Assembly: GCA_032622095.1 (NCBI GenBank)
Contig: CP136064.1
Span: 184,310,209 to 184,374,208 of the forward strand
DNA from: Siphonodentalium dalli
Lineage: Eukaryota; Mollusca; Scaphopoda; Gadilida; Siphonodentaliidae
Length of the DNA stretch: 64,000 nucleotides
Direction: 5' to 3'
Shown: positions 10,291 to 22,350 of the stretch, piece by piece
Layout: every line of letters starts with the position of its first letter
Numbering within the stretch: position 1 is the stretch's first letter
Notes under the pieces: model-generated
What the model saw: only the letters and a program-made list of their open reading frames with translations
What the model was told of the DNA's origin: nothing
Databases searched by the model: none
Made by a program: the position numbers and the translations under genes

Positions 10291-12875
10291 TAAAGAAAGC
10301 CAGCAGACAGTACGCAGAGTTTGTCCAGAAATTGGCTTTGGTGTTTTTTTATGATGGACACTACTGAAACCACATTCGTCTTCAGAGAAGGTAATGCATT
10401 ATATCAGTAAAAATATCGCCTTGATAACCTTTGGCAAATGCGTTATATCTCAGGTCGACTGGAACTGATTGGCCTAAAATTTTGCGTGTCGTATTCTAAG
10501 AAGCAGCACAGGATATGGTAAAAATTTTGGCCACAGGACATGAGGGTCATATATTTTTACATGCACCAAAAGCGTGATAGAGTTACAGACACACACACAC
10601 ACACTTGGCTTTTATATACAGGTAGATAGATATTTCATGCATTACTGTCTTCATGTCAGAGCTGTAAGAAAATGTACAAAAGTGCATTGCTGTCTTCATG
10701 AGCTGTAAGCAAATGTATAAAACTGTCATATCATCAGTACTATACATTGTATTTCAAGCATTGCTACATGTGTAGATTCAAGAGATAACATGATCTCTGC
10801 TATCACCCAGTCTCTTTGAAAAGCCGACGAAAATCCTAACAGATATACATTTACGTCTCTAGATTGTCGATATATTTCATTTCTACAATGACGAGGTGTT
10901 CTCAACATGACGTAGTTAACCATTTCCAAATATGGAGTGCATTCTTGACAATTTCCTGTCACAGTAAATGTTTGTGAGAATCGTAGTATTTAGAAATAGT
11001 TATAAATACAACAAGATGCGAAAGAATAATTAGTCATGAATGTCGTTGACTGGTAAAAACTCGAAGATGATGTCTCCTATATTGCAATGAGTATAATGAA
11101 TTATGGATATATCGCCTGTATTCAGTTTTCCAACAATAGTTGTGTTTGACAATGTGGGAAAATTGTCAACATATGTCATTGACTTCTGATCTGTGAAGTG
11201 ATCTGTTATGCCATTAACCAATGAAATTGCATGTACTCTGTGCCACTCTCCAAGGAAATGGAGGGAATCCCATCAATACTGAAACTGATTTTAAATTGCA
11301 TATCTAGAGAAGTTCATCAATTAGGATTTTTGTCAGCTATTACCATACCAAAGCACAACTGAATCCAATGACCATTGCCCAAGTTGCAAGCTAAAATGTT
11401 CTTTCTGACACATAATTCACAAATTTCCAAGTCAAACAAGGGCCATAACACTGGTATAAATTAATGGATGAAACCTGTAGTATGTGGGTGTCCTTTCCCC
11501 CAACCTGTGCTATCACCATGCCCAAGGACTTCCGATGATTAAAACCCGAGTTACAAGCTGAAATGTTTGGATGGATGGACTGACAGACAGAGCCCTCGTC
11601 TATATGCGCCGTACCTCCTACTGGGGTATAATAATAACGTGCAGGTCCTGGATAAGTTCCATTGGTGAATACTGATAGCGATTGGCCGCTATCAAACTTC
11701 CCACCAGTTGCTGTACTCATACATGTAACTAGCAATTGGATAGAAATCACATTGATTTTCGGCATAACTTATTCAACACCAATCCCACTGGGCAATAATG
11801 TTGCTCAGTGAAAAAAGTTTTTAGAGACTATTTTCTGTCAGTAGGTCATTATTTCTAATACTGCTAGTTTCTAGAGCCACCAATTAATAAATTTAATTGC
11901 CAATGCAGCAGTCGAAGTAATTGATCAAAGCTGGTAAAATGACCTGTTGTCATCATAATATTAGCAATCTAGCAACGCGGTCTATTCAATATCCCGGTAA
12001 TAAAACGTCCATGACGACAATCAAGAGATGGACTGTCGTCAGGTGCATACGCCCTTGTGGCATATCGCACAGTGTTGGCATATCTATAACCTATGAGTGA
12101 TATACTCAGACTGATGGACCCAAAAATCAGCATTTTCATATATGTATAAACAAAATAACTATAGAACGAAAAACCAAATTATGGCCTGAACATCGGACGG
12201 ACCAAAATGCCAACACTTCCAGACAAAAAAAGATGAATACAACATATTGAATTCTCTATTGAATGTCCCCATAGTAGTGAACATCCACAAACAATTTCAT
12301 TGAGATCCGAGGACTACTATTCAAGTTATGACATGAACAGACATCGGATGGACATATACACGGATGGACACACAGACTCAGCCCAGCCCAAATTACACAA
12401 CATACAAGACTTAATTTCAGTTGCTGACATGCTGTCATATAGTTATTCTATTACACAAGCACGTGCTGCCGATTTTGTGCTTTTAACAATGCCACTCATG
12501 ACCATGATTACATAATATTGGTGATGTCTTATAGGTAGACACAATTAACTCCGACTCCGATTTTTAAGTTTGTCAACTGATATGACGCCATATGATGTTT
12601 AGCGACGGAGATAGCTGGACAACCGGTGGAGGTATTATTGAATTATTTTTCAGCTTGTTTATTACATGATAGTTATGGGACTTGGGTTATTTTGTTCATA
12701 ATAGGGATGCTTTCCAATAGTGTTTTGTTGTATTCATCAGGATAACAATACTTTAAAGTAACGAGATGTGGCATAATTTGGGGGAAACCTGCAAGCTTCC
12801 AGGTTATGACATTTCAACGAGACCCCGATAGACTCAATATGACTGAGTGTATGTTAACACACACTAGGTACTTAC
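10291..12875. other. ZDHHC intron, no gene seen
   Basis: No exon recognised. An (AC)n run lies near 10589-10604. Segments at 11340-11640 and 12270-12390 with 'gatggatggactgacagac' and 'cggatggacacac' tails look like ends of common dispersed repeats. The longest ORF (minus strand, 11391-11765) runs through such a repeat and has no recognisable domain. Confidence 0.4.
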
Positions 12876-12997
12876 CCTTTGGATAACTTCCTGGATCCAT
12901 GAATGTCGCCAGTGAGAAGTTGACAAGGACAACCACCGTAATGACACCCTGAGCAGCTGCGATAGCATAGGAGTACTGTACGCTCAGGTTGACACAT
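12876..12997 (-). CDS. ZDHHC8: ZDHHC5/8-type palmitoyltransferase, TM2/DPG exon
   Basis: The exon encodes transmembrane helix 2 and the start of the cytosolic loop. Minus-strand acceptor (ttctattttag) and donor (AAGG then gtaagt) are good. It reads CVNLSVQYS, then the hydrophobic stretch AIAAAQGVITVVVLVNFSLA, then TFMDPGSYPK. The TFMDPG motif (DPG) is a hallmark of DHHC enzymes, and NFS-ATFMDPG is typical of ZDHHC5/8. It ends one base into a codon completed by the 9511-9668 exon. The preceding exon, expected to encode the N-terminus and TM1 and to end two bases into a codon, was not found in the 42 kb upstream. Confidence 0.92.
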
Positions 12998-13339
12998 CTA
13001 AAATAGAAAGTATTAATGCTTTCTTTACTAAATGGATTCCCCATTAGGTCTAAATATATACATTGGAAGGGTATATGTTGTTCATCTGTAGAGATGTTCA
13101 GGAAATTAAAGCAGACGTCAGATAACAGAAAGTGCAGAAAAAATCCTATTCATTGGTGGAAATGGTCAGATAATAAGTTATACTATCTGAACATTTCCTG
13201 AGGATTAACTACTCATCAATGAGTATTTAGTATAGAAAGGGTTAAAAGGCTCACCTAGTGATCAAAGCTTCCAAATTACATACACTGTATATAGTATATG
13301 ATTCTATATATAAAATATTGGATATTATAATTATTATTA
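12998..13339. other. Intron upstream of the ZDHHC TM2 exon
   Basis: No gene or repeat boundary recognised; AT-rich. Confidence 0.35.
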
Positions 13340-13620
13340 TACCAGGGGATTGCCCGGCAAAAATGATGGGTGACAAACATGACATGCAGGAAAAACGTGC
13401 AGAGAATTAGTGATTAGTGCCCCTTCAATAGCCCTCGAAATCAGGAAAAATGTCCCATGGCAAATTTAATGCTGTGGCATGTTACATTGTACATTCCAAA
13501 TATTAACACAGAATTTCCCACGCCATTACTTATTGCCGTGGCTAATTTCGAGGACTGCCTTCAATTAATTAAAAATAATTATTAGGCCAAAAAAATATAT
13601 ACCTGTGTTTCTGGTGACCT
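13340..13620. repeat. Dispersed repeat copy 2, interrupted by a MITE
   Basis: The sequence 'gacaaacatgacatgcagga' up to 'gtgccccttcaa' matches copy 1 at about 9740-9810. The match resumes after the inserted element with 'aaaataattattagg', which matches the same place in copy 1. Confidence 0.7.
13429..13557. mobile_element. 129-bp MITE with CCTCGAAAT ends
   Basis: The left end is TAGCCCTCGAAAT and the right end is the complement of CAGTCCTCGAAAT. A 7-bp direct repeat CCTTCAA flanks it (13422-13428 and 13558-13564). The uninterrupted target is visible in the related repeat at 9798. The end sequence and repeat size suggest hAT, but the size is one short of the usual eight. A right-end fragment with 'gccgtggctaatttt' also lies at 20890-20920. 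Confidence 0.75.
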
Positions 13621-13939
13621 GCAAGAAAAAAATAGGGGTGGGGGGTGGCTTTTCATTTTATTTTCGACTATGCTCAAATACTTTATCTACATTTCTATTG
13701 AAGTCATATGAATTTAAAGAAATACAACTTTAAACACGGTGTTTGGGTCCCAAACAAACAGTCATGTGCAAGACATTGAACAGAATGGAGCATTCCGTGC
13801 TAGTCTATTCCTGATATGGTAGAAATAATGAGTATTGTTTCACTTCTGTGGGAAAAATTTAAAACAGCTGGAATATGACTATGGCCATGGACAGTATTTT
13901 TATGTAGCCATTAAATATACTACATTGTATATAGCACTA

Positions 13940-14560
13940 GCAGGTGGACCCGACTTCGTCCGGGCTGTTTCCCCTCTGCTTTTCGACGAATTGCGCGATT
14001 TGACCTTGAATTGTCCATTTTGAAGGTCAAGGTCAGGTGGGGTGACGATTTGACCCATCCAAAACACTGCCCGGACAAAAGTACCCGTCGAAATCCATCC
14101 GGTTTTACCCGATTTGACCTCGAATTTATCATTTTGAAGGTCAAGGTCAGGTCGGGGTCACGATTCGACCCGTCCAAAACACTCAGTGGACAAAAGTAAC
14201 CCTATGTATCAAATTTCGTCGAAATCCCATAACAATTCACGATTTGACCTTGAATTGACCCGATTTCATGGTCAAGGTCACATCGCACGGGCAAACGAAT
14301 AGGCTTATGCCACTCCCCATACGAAAGTATCCCTAGACACTAATTTTCATGGAAATCACGCGATACTCGGGCGTTCGACCTCGAAATGACACGAGGTCAA
14401 GGTCACGTCGCACGGGCAAATTAATAGGCCCATGCCACTCCCCGGCCGAAAGTACCCCCACATACCAAGTTTCATCGAAATTGGCTCGGCCGTTTTCGAG
14501 TCAATCGCGAACACACAGACAGACACACACACACACACAGATTTCCCAAAACATATAATA
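13940..14560. repeat. Dispersed repeat with 'gaccttgac' blocks and (AC)n tail
   Basis: There are repeated blocks of 'aaggtcaaggtcag' and 'gatttgacc', then 'atttcatcgaaatcc', then 'gccgttttcgagtcaatcgc' and an ACAGACAC-rich tail at 14507-14540. This looks like the 3' end of a RTE-like LINE or a SINE derived from one. Short ORFs on both strands across it are not genes. Confidence 0.55.
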
Positions 14561-14726
14561 GATATGTAGCCATTATAAGTATGTTGATATTTCGTTTATT
14601 TGTCAATCTATCTTATACTTCCTTCCAAGATTACTTAGACAAAATTTGGAAGCTTGAATGAGCCATATCATTTGGAAGCTTGAATGAGCCATGTCCATTT
14701 AAAAACAACTGTGTTAAATATTATTA

Positions 14727-16092
14727 TTACCACTTTATAGGGCGTTCTCTAGGCCATTGGTAATGTTTTTCGGGGCGTTCCAAATAGCGTATTGTTACCA
14801 AAACAGCGGGCCGCGGGCCGATAATGAGAAGCCTAGTTCAATATCGGCCCGCGGCCCGGCAACTATAGATCTCGTTTATTATCGCGAGAGTTACGTCCCT
14901 TCAACTTCCGATCTGGCGTGTTTATTTCAAGAAAATAATCGGAAGATGTATCCGATTTCCTCGACACTATAGTGGTTTTATAATTGGAATTCACGCTATA
15001 TGATTGAATTATTGTATCAAGCGTAAGTATGCATTGATAATTTTAGCTGTCAACCTCTCATTGGTTGTTACTCGTCTGGTTTTTCCCCTGTCCTATTTTC
15101 GAGACTCCGTCAGTCCGTGTCAACTGACAAGTCAAATGATATCAAATTTAAATGTTCTTGAAAATATTTCTCTCTTAATCTACTTCATTATTCCACTAAA
15201 TCCTCAAATGGGTCAAATGTCCAAAACTGTGGTAATAATAGTAATAACATGATTTCATCGGGCATTATGGTTTATTAACGGCCCTCTGGAATGATTAACA
15301 GCCCTCGGGCCTATTAGCGTCCCTCGACTTCGTCTCGGGCCGCTAATAGTCCCTTGGGCTGTTAATCATTCCAGCCGGGCCGTTAATATACCAATAACTT
15401 GATTTTGGAGGGCGTTATGGTTTATTAACGGCCCTCCAGAAATGATTAACAGCCCGAGGGTTCATTAAAGGCCCGAGACGAAGTCGAGGGCCTTTAATGG
15501 CCCGAGGGCTGTTAATCATTTCTGGAGGGCCGTTAATAAACCATAACGCCCGACAAAATCAAGTTATTACTATTATTACCACTTTCTGAAATGAAACCCA
15601 ACTAGAACATAGATGAGTGAGTAGGCAACAATATGTCAAATGAAATACATGTAATAACTCTTTTTTTCAAAACGATCACAATTCAAACCATGTGTCGTCT
15701 GTTCGTTGTCAAACAAATTGTCACGTGACTAATTATATTATTTACCACGAAAATAGGGACATATCTAACGAAAATTCAGTCAGAAATCTAATTTATTCCA
15801 TTTGTTAGGCAACACTTACTTGTTGTTGGTCTGTTATTACATCATTTACATCTACTACAGTAAAATTTCAGTTTTATTCGTAATAATATACTATAAACTT
15901 GTTTTAACAGAAATTCCGAAATCCGAAATAAGGTTGCGTTCGATTGGATTTCTAGCAAATCGCAAACCGGATGCGGGCCGTTAATATCGTTAACGGCCCG
16001 CATCCGGTTTGATGCCGGGCGTTATGGCTTTTTACCGTTCGGGTAAAATACTGTTAATCTACTAGAGAACGCCCTCTAAAGTGGTAATAATA
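14727..16092. mobile_element. Foldback DNA element, ATTATTACCACTTTA ends
   Basis: The left end 'attattaccactttatagg' plus 'gcgttctctag' is inverted at the right end ('ctagagaacgccctct' then 'aaagtggtaataat'). Further in are GC palindromes: 14809-14865 ('cgggccgcgggccgata' against 'tatcggcccgcggcccg') and 15965-16010 ('aaaccggatgcgggccg' and its inverse). Another palindromic element (15229-15582) is nested inside. There is no transposase. A shorter piece with the same 'ccataacgccct' end follows at 16082-16135. Confidence 0.7.
15229..15582. mobile_element. Palindromic GGGCGTTATGG element, nested
   Basis: Its ends are 'gtggtaataatagtaataac' and the inverse. The interior is two back-to-back palindromes of about 140-150 bp (15258-15397 and 15410-15552). 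Both hold 'ttatggtttattaacggcc', 'atgattaacagccc' and 'cgagacgaagtcgag' or their complements. The same terminal sequence forms the ends of the 10.4-kb element at 38760-49180, so this is a short foldback member of that family. Confidence 0.85.
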
Positions 16093-16135
16093 AACCATAA
16101 CGCCCTCAAAAATCATGTTATTGTTATATTAGCCA

Positions 16136-16856
16136 GGAAGGCTGTTATGTCATGTAGCTAGTAGTTAAAACTATTATATTCAAATTAATAGTCTTTAATA
16201 TATGTATGATCTAGATATAAGTGAGTAATTAGAGTTCACTCCATTGCAGTGGCTATGCCATAACAGCATGCTGTGTGAAAGCATGAGTTCCCTGTATGTG
16301 AACAATATTCAACCTGCTTAAAAAATCACCACCCTACCACTAATGTTCAATGTTTGCATCCATACTAGTGTTACACCTTTTAATGCCTGCCTATCACAAC
16401 AACAGAACTCGAATTTAACTTCAGAATGTTGAGAAAATCTATGTCCAAACTCATTTAAATTCTATTAACCAATACCCCTTCACATATCAAATTGAGTTAA
16501 ACGTATATAGGCTCAATCATGAACCATAAGCCTAAAATACATCGTTTATTCTTGCTTCATGTTCCCTATTTTCGAGTTTGCGATGAAATTCCCGTTTTTG
16601 GATGTTTGATGTGAGATTGCTTTACACAGTTAATAAACTTAATTATGCTAATGACTCATTGAATTAAATTAATGACTGCAACTAATAGAAAATGGAAGAT
16701 GATTTTGCATATTTGTGCATGGAATTTATCAGGTGGCACGAAAATAAAACCGGATGCGGACTAATTTTGCAAAATGAATAAAATGAAAACCGTTGGGAGC
16801 TCCCAAATAGGAGTGGGCGGGTCACCGCAAACACAGGTCTTTTTTTTTTGGGCTTA
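16136..16856. other. Intergenic, no gene seen
   Basis: AT-rich sequence without recognised coding or RNA features. Confidence 0.35.
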
Positions 16857-16864
16857 GTCACCTG

Positions 16865-17145
16865 TAGAGCTGCAACGATTCATCGTGATTTTGATGTATT
16901 GCGATACGCTTTCACACGATGCGCATATCATATCGTGTGAAGTGTATCACGATACACAAATATCACAATTTTAGGTCATTGAAAGCAAAAATAACCCATA
17001 TTTACTATGTTTTTTTAGCAATTTACAAATGTAGGTAGAAAATCCTCGCAAAACATGGTTTTTGCATATCATGATATGTATCGTATCGTTGGTCATGTAT
17101 CGTGATACGTATCGTATCATGACATAGTGTATCGTTGCAGCCCTA
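16865..17145. mobile_element. hAT-like MITE, 8-bp duplication GTCACCTG
   Basis: It starts TAGAGCTGCAACGATTCATC and ends GTATCGTTGCAGCCCTA. It is flanked by an exact 8-bp repeat GTCACCTG (16857-16864 and 17146-17153). The ends and the duplication length are the hAT signature. The interior is rich in 'tatcgtgatac' inverted motifs and has no ORF. It inserted into a copy of the dispersed repeat that resumes at 17146. Confidence 0.9.
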
Positions 17146-17480
17146 GTCACCTGAGGTAAACAGCGCCTAAGCTGATAATAAACGCACTTTATTGATAATT
17201 ATTTTTTCATGTCAACAGCAACTATCCCCATGACATTCCCTGTGTCATGTTACATGCACCTCTGTGCACTAAATTTTTCAACGTATCTTCTGAGCAGATC
17301 ATAAATGCTCTTTATTGATCATGCAATTTATTACCCCCCTCCCCCTTTAAGTAGTCATCTGAGGTCAAAGGTGCCTATCCTGTGACATACCCTCGGCCAT
17401 TTGAACATATGTGTACAAATTTTCCTACATATCTAAGCTTATAAGGAACATTCTGTATTGCTCATTTATGCCCCTCAAAT
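17146..17480. repeat. Dispersed repeat copy 3
   Basis: It matches the 9720-10290 repeat: 'gtcacctgaggtaaaca', 'ccccatgacattccctg', 'gtcatctgaggtcaaaggtg'. The hAT-like MITE lies at its left edge. Confidence 0.65.
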
Positions 17481-18160
17481 TTATATACATTAATTTCACT
17501 AAGAATGTACCTCTAAGTGAACATTCCGACGATCATGATTGAATCCTAAGTGGAGGAATTGGGCCCAACAAAATCGTCCCTGCGCAATTCCTTTGAAGTC
17601 GCTGCTTACCGGCGTACGGCACGTGCAAATACATGTAGGTGATAATGTGCTCGGATCTATATCAGACATACTTCAAAGTATGTAAACCAGCTAGAATATT
17701 TGGATAGCGAGTTTTTAGAGGAATTTTGCAGAATAAACGCAACAACAGGTAAGCCAAGGAGACAGAGAATCCGCAAATTCAATTCCAGATATGACGACAC
17801 AAGTTACTTGCAACTCCAATGCGATAATAAAATCCGATATAAGGAACTAAACACCACCTCACAGTGTGTCTTTATTTTATTCTCTGCCCCAGATGTTTAA
17901 AAAAATATTTATCCGAAAATATTTATTTATAGTATTTGAACTCGACATATATAAGAACGATAGTAGGTCACGGTGTACTGTAAACAGTGCCCGTTCTTGA
18001 CCTAACTCACTGCATGGGCACGTGCATGATAGAACCACATTCAACTAGAGATGTGACTGTCCCAATGGGACTAAGGATACCCCCCATGTTTTTAAAATAC
18101 TAAGATGTTTCACATGTCAGTAAACATTTAGTTAAAATAATAAAATAACAGTTCCCATTG
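17481..18160. other. Intergenic, no recognised gene
   Basis: A 66-codon plus-strand ORF at 17700-17900 begins without a clear context and matches nothing I know. I see no splice-linked neighbour, so I do not call it a gene. Confidence 0.35.
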
Positions 18161-18640
18161 CAGGTGCACAAACCTAACCGTAATCTTAAACCTATTGACC
18201 GAAAAATGTAGGAATAAAAGCTCGGACAAAATTATACATTTTGCAAAAAATGTTCCAAGTCGAAAAAGGGGAAGAACTCCACAAATAAAGTCGGACAGAC
18301 ATCATAATCGCAGGTGCACAGGTTCTCATGGTACTAAATATCAGTGCCAAGATTAAAAAACATTGACCTAAAAATGTAGAAATAAAAGCTCGGACAAAAT
18401 TAGGCATGTTGCAAAAAAATGTCTAAGTCAAAAAAGGGAAATAACTCCACCAAAAAATGCCGGACAGATGTCATAATCGCAGGTGCACAGGTTCCCATGG
18501 TGGTTGATGCCTGTGCCAAGTTTCACGGAAATTGATCAAAAAACAGCTGAGAAAAACTCCAGACAAATTTGTGTCCACAGACGGACAGACAAGCTGACTC
18601 CAGTATACCCCCCTAACTTCGTTGCGGGGGGGGGGGGGGG
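18160..18640. repeat. Tandem repeat, ~150-170-bp units, with 'acggacagac' tail
   Basis: Units start with 'gcaggtgcac' at about 18160, 18310 and 18480 and contain 'aataaaagctcggacaaaat' and 'gggaaataactcc'. They end in 'cacagacggacagac' and a G run at 18626-18640. Related units occur at 51640-52130. This is a dispersed family of unknown class. Confidence 0.65.
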
Positions 18641-19477
18641 TATAATGACTGCTGCATAATCCCTTTGATGTATCTATTGTTGCGACATAGTTAACTGCAT
18701 GTGTTTGCAACTTAAAATTTCTACCGGATGACGTCACATCGGAATGATGTTTTTTAAAGCCCAGAAATGAGCATAATACAAACCCCAACAACCTGTCCCC
18801 ATATTTACTGAAGCAATAGCGCAAACCCGTGTACATGGATATATTCATTTTCAAATGACAGTGTGCTTTCTAATATCATTTTCTTCAAATTCGAAATGGA
18901 TAAACGTGACATCAAAAGTAAATGTCTTTTAAAGTTACGAAAGTTACCCTGCCATACACGGCTGTCGGTACAACTAACTTAGTTTGTCTGACTATGATAC
19001 CTCATTTTCAATTGCGATATGATCGATAGGTTAATGTTTAGAGAGGTCGTGACTCGAGGGAATTCCCGGGGATCCCCCCATGCGACAGTTGTCTGTGGGG
19101 TTTCCATTTGTAACACACGGTGTGCCCCATGTGCATTTTCGGTTGTTTATTGCATGACGACTATACCGGAATATGGAATGTAAATGCCTCTCAACATAAA
19201 TTTTATCAAATCTGAAGCTTTTATGGATTTTAGTAATAGCATCACGCTGTTTGCGATATATAAAAATAATTATCTATACTATATATTTTGAGAACTCCGT
19301 GTATTCGAGAGATAGCCCACACCCTCCGGACCTCAATGATATGATCGTGAATGAGTATTGATATACCCCACTAAACTTTGACAAACACCAGTAATGGTGT
19401 GTAGATCATTTACATATCTCTCCTATATATTTTGATACAATCTATCTAATTTACATATCTCTCTTATATATTTATGT
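18641..19477. other. Intergenic, no gene seen
   Basis: No recognised feature apart from a (GT)n run starting at 19479. Confidence 0.35.
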
Positions 19478-19860
19478 TTGTGTGTGTGTGTGTGTGTACT
19501 TCATACAAATCTACGATTCTCGACCGATCGGGACGAAACTTGTTACGTGTGTGTAGTTTGACCAGGCGGTGGTCGTTGTCGTATTGGCGAGCCCGTGCGA
19601 CGCCCGTGCAGCGCATGCGCAGACGAGATCTCGGAAGCGGGTGGAGCTATCGACTTGAAATTTGCTATGTGAATGTATCTTGCGCCGGGTACAAATTTTA
19701 TCGGGTCGCCGAGCCTGTGCGACGCCAGCTTCGCGCATGCGCAGACCAGATCTCGGAAACGGGTGGAGCTACCGGGTACAAATTTTTCTTATTGAAACGC
19801 GTGGAGCTAAAAATTAAAAAAAATTAAAAAAAATGTCATGTTTCTGACAAGCCGCCGGTG
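19478..19860. repeat. (GT)n run and a 61-bp direct duplication
   Basis: A GT microsatellite at 19479-19497 precedes two copies of a GC-rich block, 19588-19648 and 19710-19770. Both contain 'gcgcatgcgcaga' and 'gggtggagct'. The ORFs here (both strands) follow this duplication and have no known domain. Confidence 0.7.
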
Positions 19861-20045
19861 GCGGGCTAACCTGCTAGTATAATATAATAGAGAATTTAAT
19901 TACAACATACTAAATCATTCATGAATGTCATGTTTTGAATTTTGAAAATGGCGATCGAGTCAGCTCACTTACTAGTATGTATTAATAACACCTAGGCATA
20001 ACTTCTTTAGTTTCCAACCATGTATACATGTATATATAAATGTAG

Positions 20046-20190
20046 AATATGTAGCTAGTGTTGTCAATTAAACTGTTTATGTCCGTGAGGGGGATTTGAG
20101 ATTCTATTGGGCGAGGCTCTGCCGAGTCCAATAGATGCCAAATCCCTGAGCGGACATAAACAGTTTAAGCGACAACATTAGCTACATATT
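20046..20190. mobile_element. 145-bp palindromic MITE
   Basis: The arms 'aatatgtagcta' and 'tagctacatatt' bound an almost continuous inverted repeat with 'aaactgtttatgtccg' and its inverse. The loop is near 'gaggctctgccga'. It folds as a single hairpin with arms of about 60 bp. There is no coding content. Confidence 0.8.
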
Positions 20191-22342
20191 TTATTTATCC
20201 ATCGCACAAAACTTGCCTTTTGTGAAGTAAATCTGTCATTTTCCTCAGTTTTACATTCGTTTCTTTGATGACGCCCTTACATTTATTAGGTCAAGCAAAC
20301 TAATTAGCATTCATGACGTGCAAAAACCGGAGTGCAGCCTACTAGTAGAGCGAAAAAAATGTGTTTTTTTTTTTTTAATAGTTATTCTAAGCTGGCCTTG
20401 TACTAATGGTTTATAGATGTTTTAGAGCGAAAACACATATCTGTAAACGAATTTTGTATCAACTGCTGTGAATTATGGACTAAAAATGTCCCAAAATCAC
20501 AATGTCATTGAGGTCGGTTGACGTCTCTAGTTACCTGCGCAATTTACATATGCTATGACGTCATGAAAGTAGTACTAACCTAATAAAGCTACGTTGACCT
20601 ACATGTAATAAAGCTACACTGATGTAATAAACGTAACGTTTATTAGTCAGGCTTTATGTTGGCAAAAGAGGTAGTGCGCGGTGGATAATTATATATATGA
20701 TGTTACTTGCATTTCTGCAATGTATATCACTAACGAATTCAACATTTGAGAGTTGTGTAACTGGTACCGAAATTACGATGTCCCGTTAGTTACACGATTA
20801 CTGTATATTACTTACAAATACAACCGTACCACAGCATTATAACAAAAGGTTATCACCAGTGATTCACCACATTTATTACTATGGCAGTGCTGATTGCCGT
20901 GGCTAATTTTGAGGTCTGTTTTATTATAGTTAAATCCTGATTTGGTCCACATAACACTGCAGTTTTCCATCGCCGGCTCATCCAGTCAAGAAGTTATTAG
21001 TCATGAAATTCATTACCGCGTAAAGACAACCGCAGTCGTGAATTGCGCTTCTGCATGTCACAGCGGTACTCAAAACTCAACCACGACATTTTGCGGTTTC
21101 AGTGCCGCGGCTAACCACCTGATCGTGGTATTCCACCGCGGTACTACCGCATGTCAACCTTGTTAAGGAGGGTCGATTAATTAGAGCATAGCTGTATATC
21201 TTTGTTTTACAAACTAGTGATTTAGTTCAAGTTTTCACAGAAAATAGTCCCCAGGATATTTACGTTCACCCCCGTCTTAGTACTAGTAAGTTTCCACACA
21301 AAATTGAAATTGCTGAGTTGATAAATTGCAACACTTCGATTTGGTTGAAAGTGACCGGATAATAGGCATAGGGTGACCTAATTTGAAAAACAGCCATCTC
21401 AAGAGTAGAATATATAGTTGGATTCACATTTGCCAGAACTGACTATCGCGCTTTTTCGTGTTAGTGCCCAAAATCGACAGAGGCATGTATATCACATTAA
21501 CAATGTAGATCAGCCTCAATCGGGCTAGTATCATCCGCTATGAACTTAATGAAGTATGATATTGCAGGCCTTTAAATTACCCCAAATTCATGGCGTTTAA
21601 CGATGTCCCCAAATTAAAAAAAAAAAATCAGAAATGTAATAAAACTTCAATTAAACTAATACAGGATGGAAATATATCTCATTCTAGTGAGATATATGTC
21701 CTGTTAGAAGCCAAGATATTGCATTTCACGGTTTTAGATTTCAAATTTTTCTCACGACGTGACTAACCATGGTCGGCACGCCGTGTCCAATATCCCCAAA
21801 TTAGACCAATATAAAGGCCTGCTCTAATGCCATTTCCGAGAGAGGTTTCAGCCAAATTCAGTTGTTACTGGGAAAACAACAGGGATCGACAAAAGATGAG
21901 ACTCTTGATAAACTAATTAGAATACACATGTTCCACTCCCTTTGGACAACACATCCATCAATGAAATTATAAATATATTTGACAAGGACTTCAACAAAAA
22001 CAGACATATTAAGTTACATTAGTTACAGTGAAACATTACTAGTAATGGGTAATGAAGTCATTATGAACACTAAATTTGGGCATTTTAATTTTTATGATTT
22101 ATCATTATGGGACGATCTCATATTATATCTGACAGAATGTATGCAACATATGGATAAATTTGTGCCATGGATGATTGCAAAATACACTCATACAGATGCT
22201 CTTTGAAAAAAATGGAAACAACAAGATAATTTTAATGAAAATGAGTTATTCTTAAAGCACATGAGTGTATATGGCACTCATTCATTGCTCAATTTATTCA
22301 TTTGTTGGCTGTATAAATCTTGTTGGGTATAATATGAGATGG
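20191..22342. other. Intergenic, no recognised gene
   Basis: It holds a right-end fragment of the CCTCGAAAT MITE near 20890-20920 and scattered low-complexity runs. ORFs at 20942-21166 and 21979-22206 match nothing I recognise and show no splice context. Confidence 0.4.
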
Positions 22343-22350
22343 TCCCATCT

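Noticed and set aside
17700-17900. A 66-codon ORF, possibly an exon
   Set aside because: No known domain, no supporting splice partner, and no family match that I can name.
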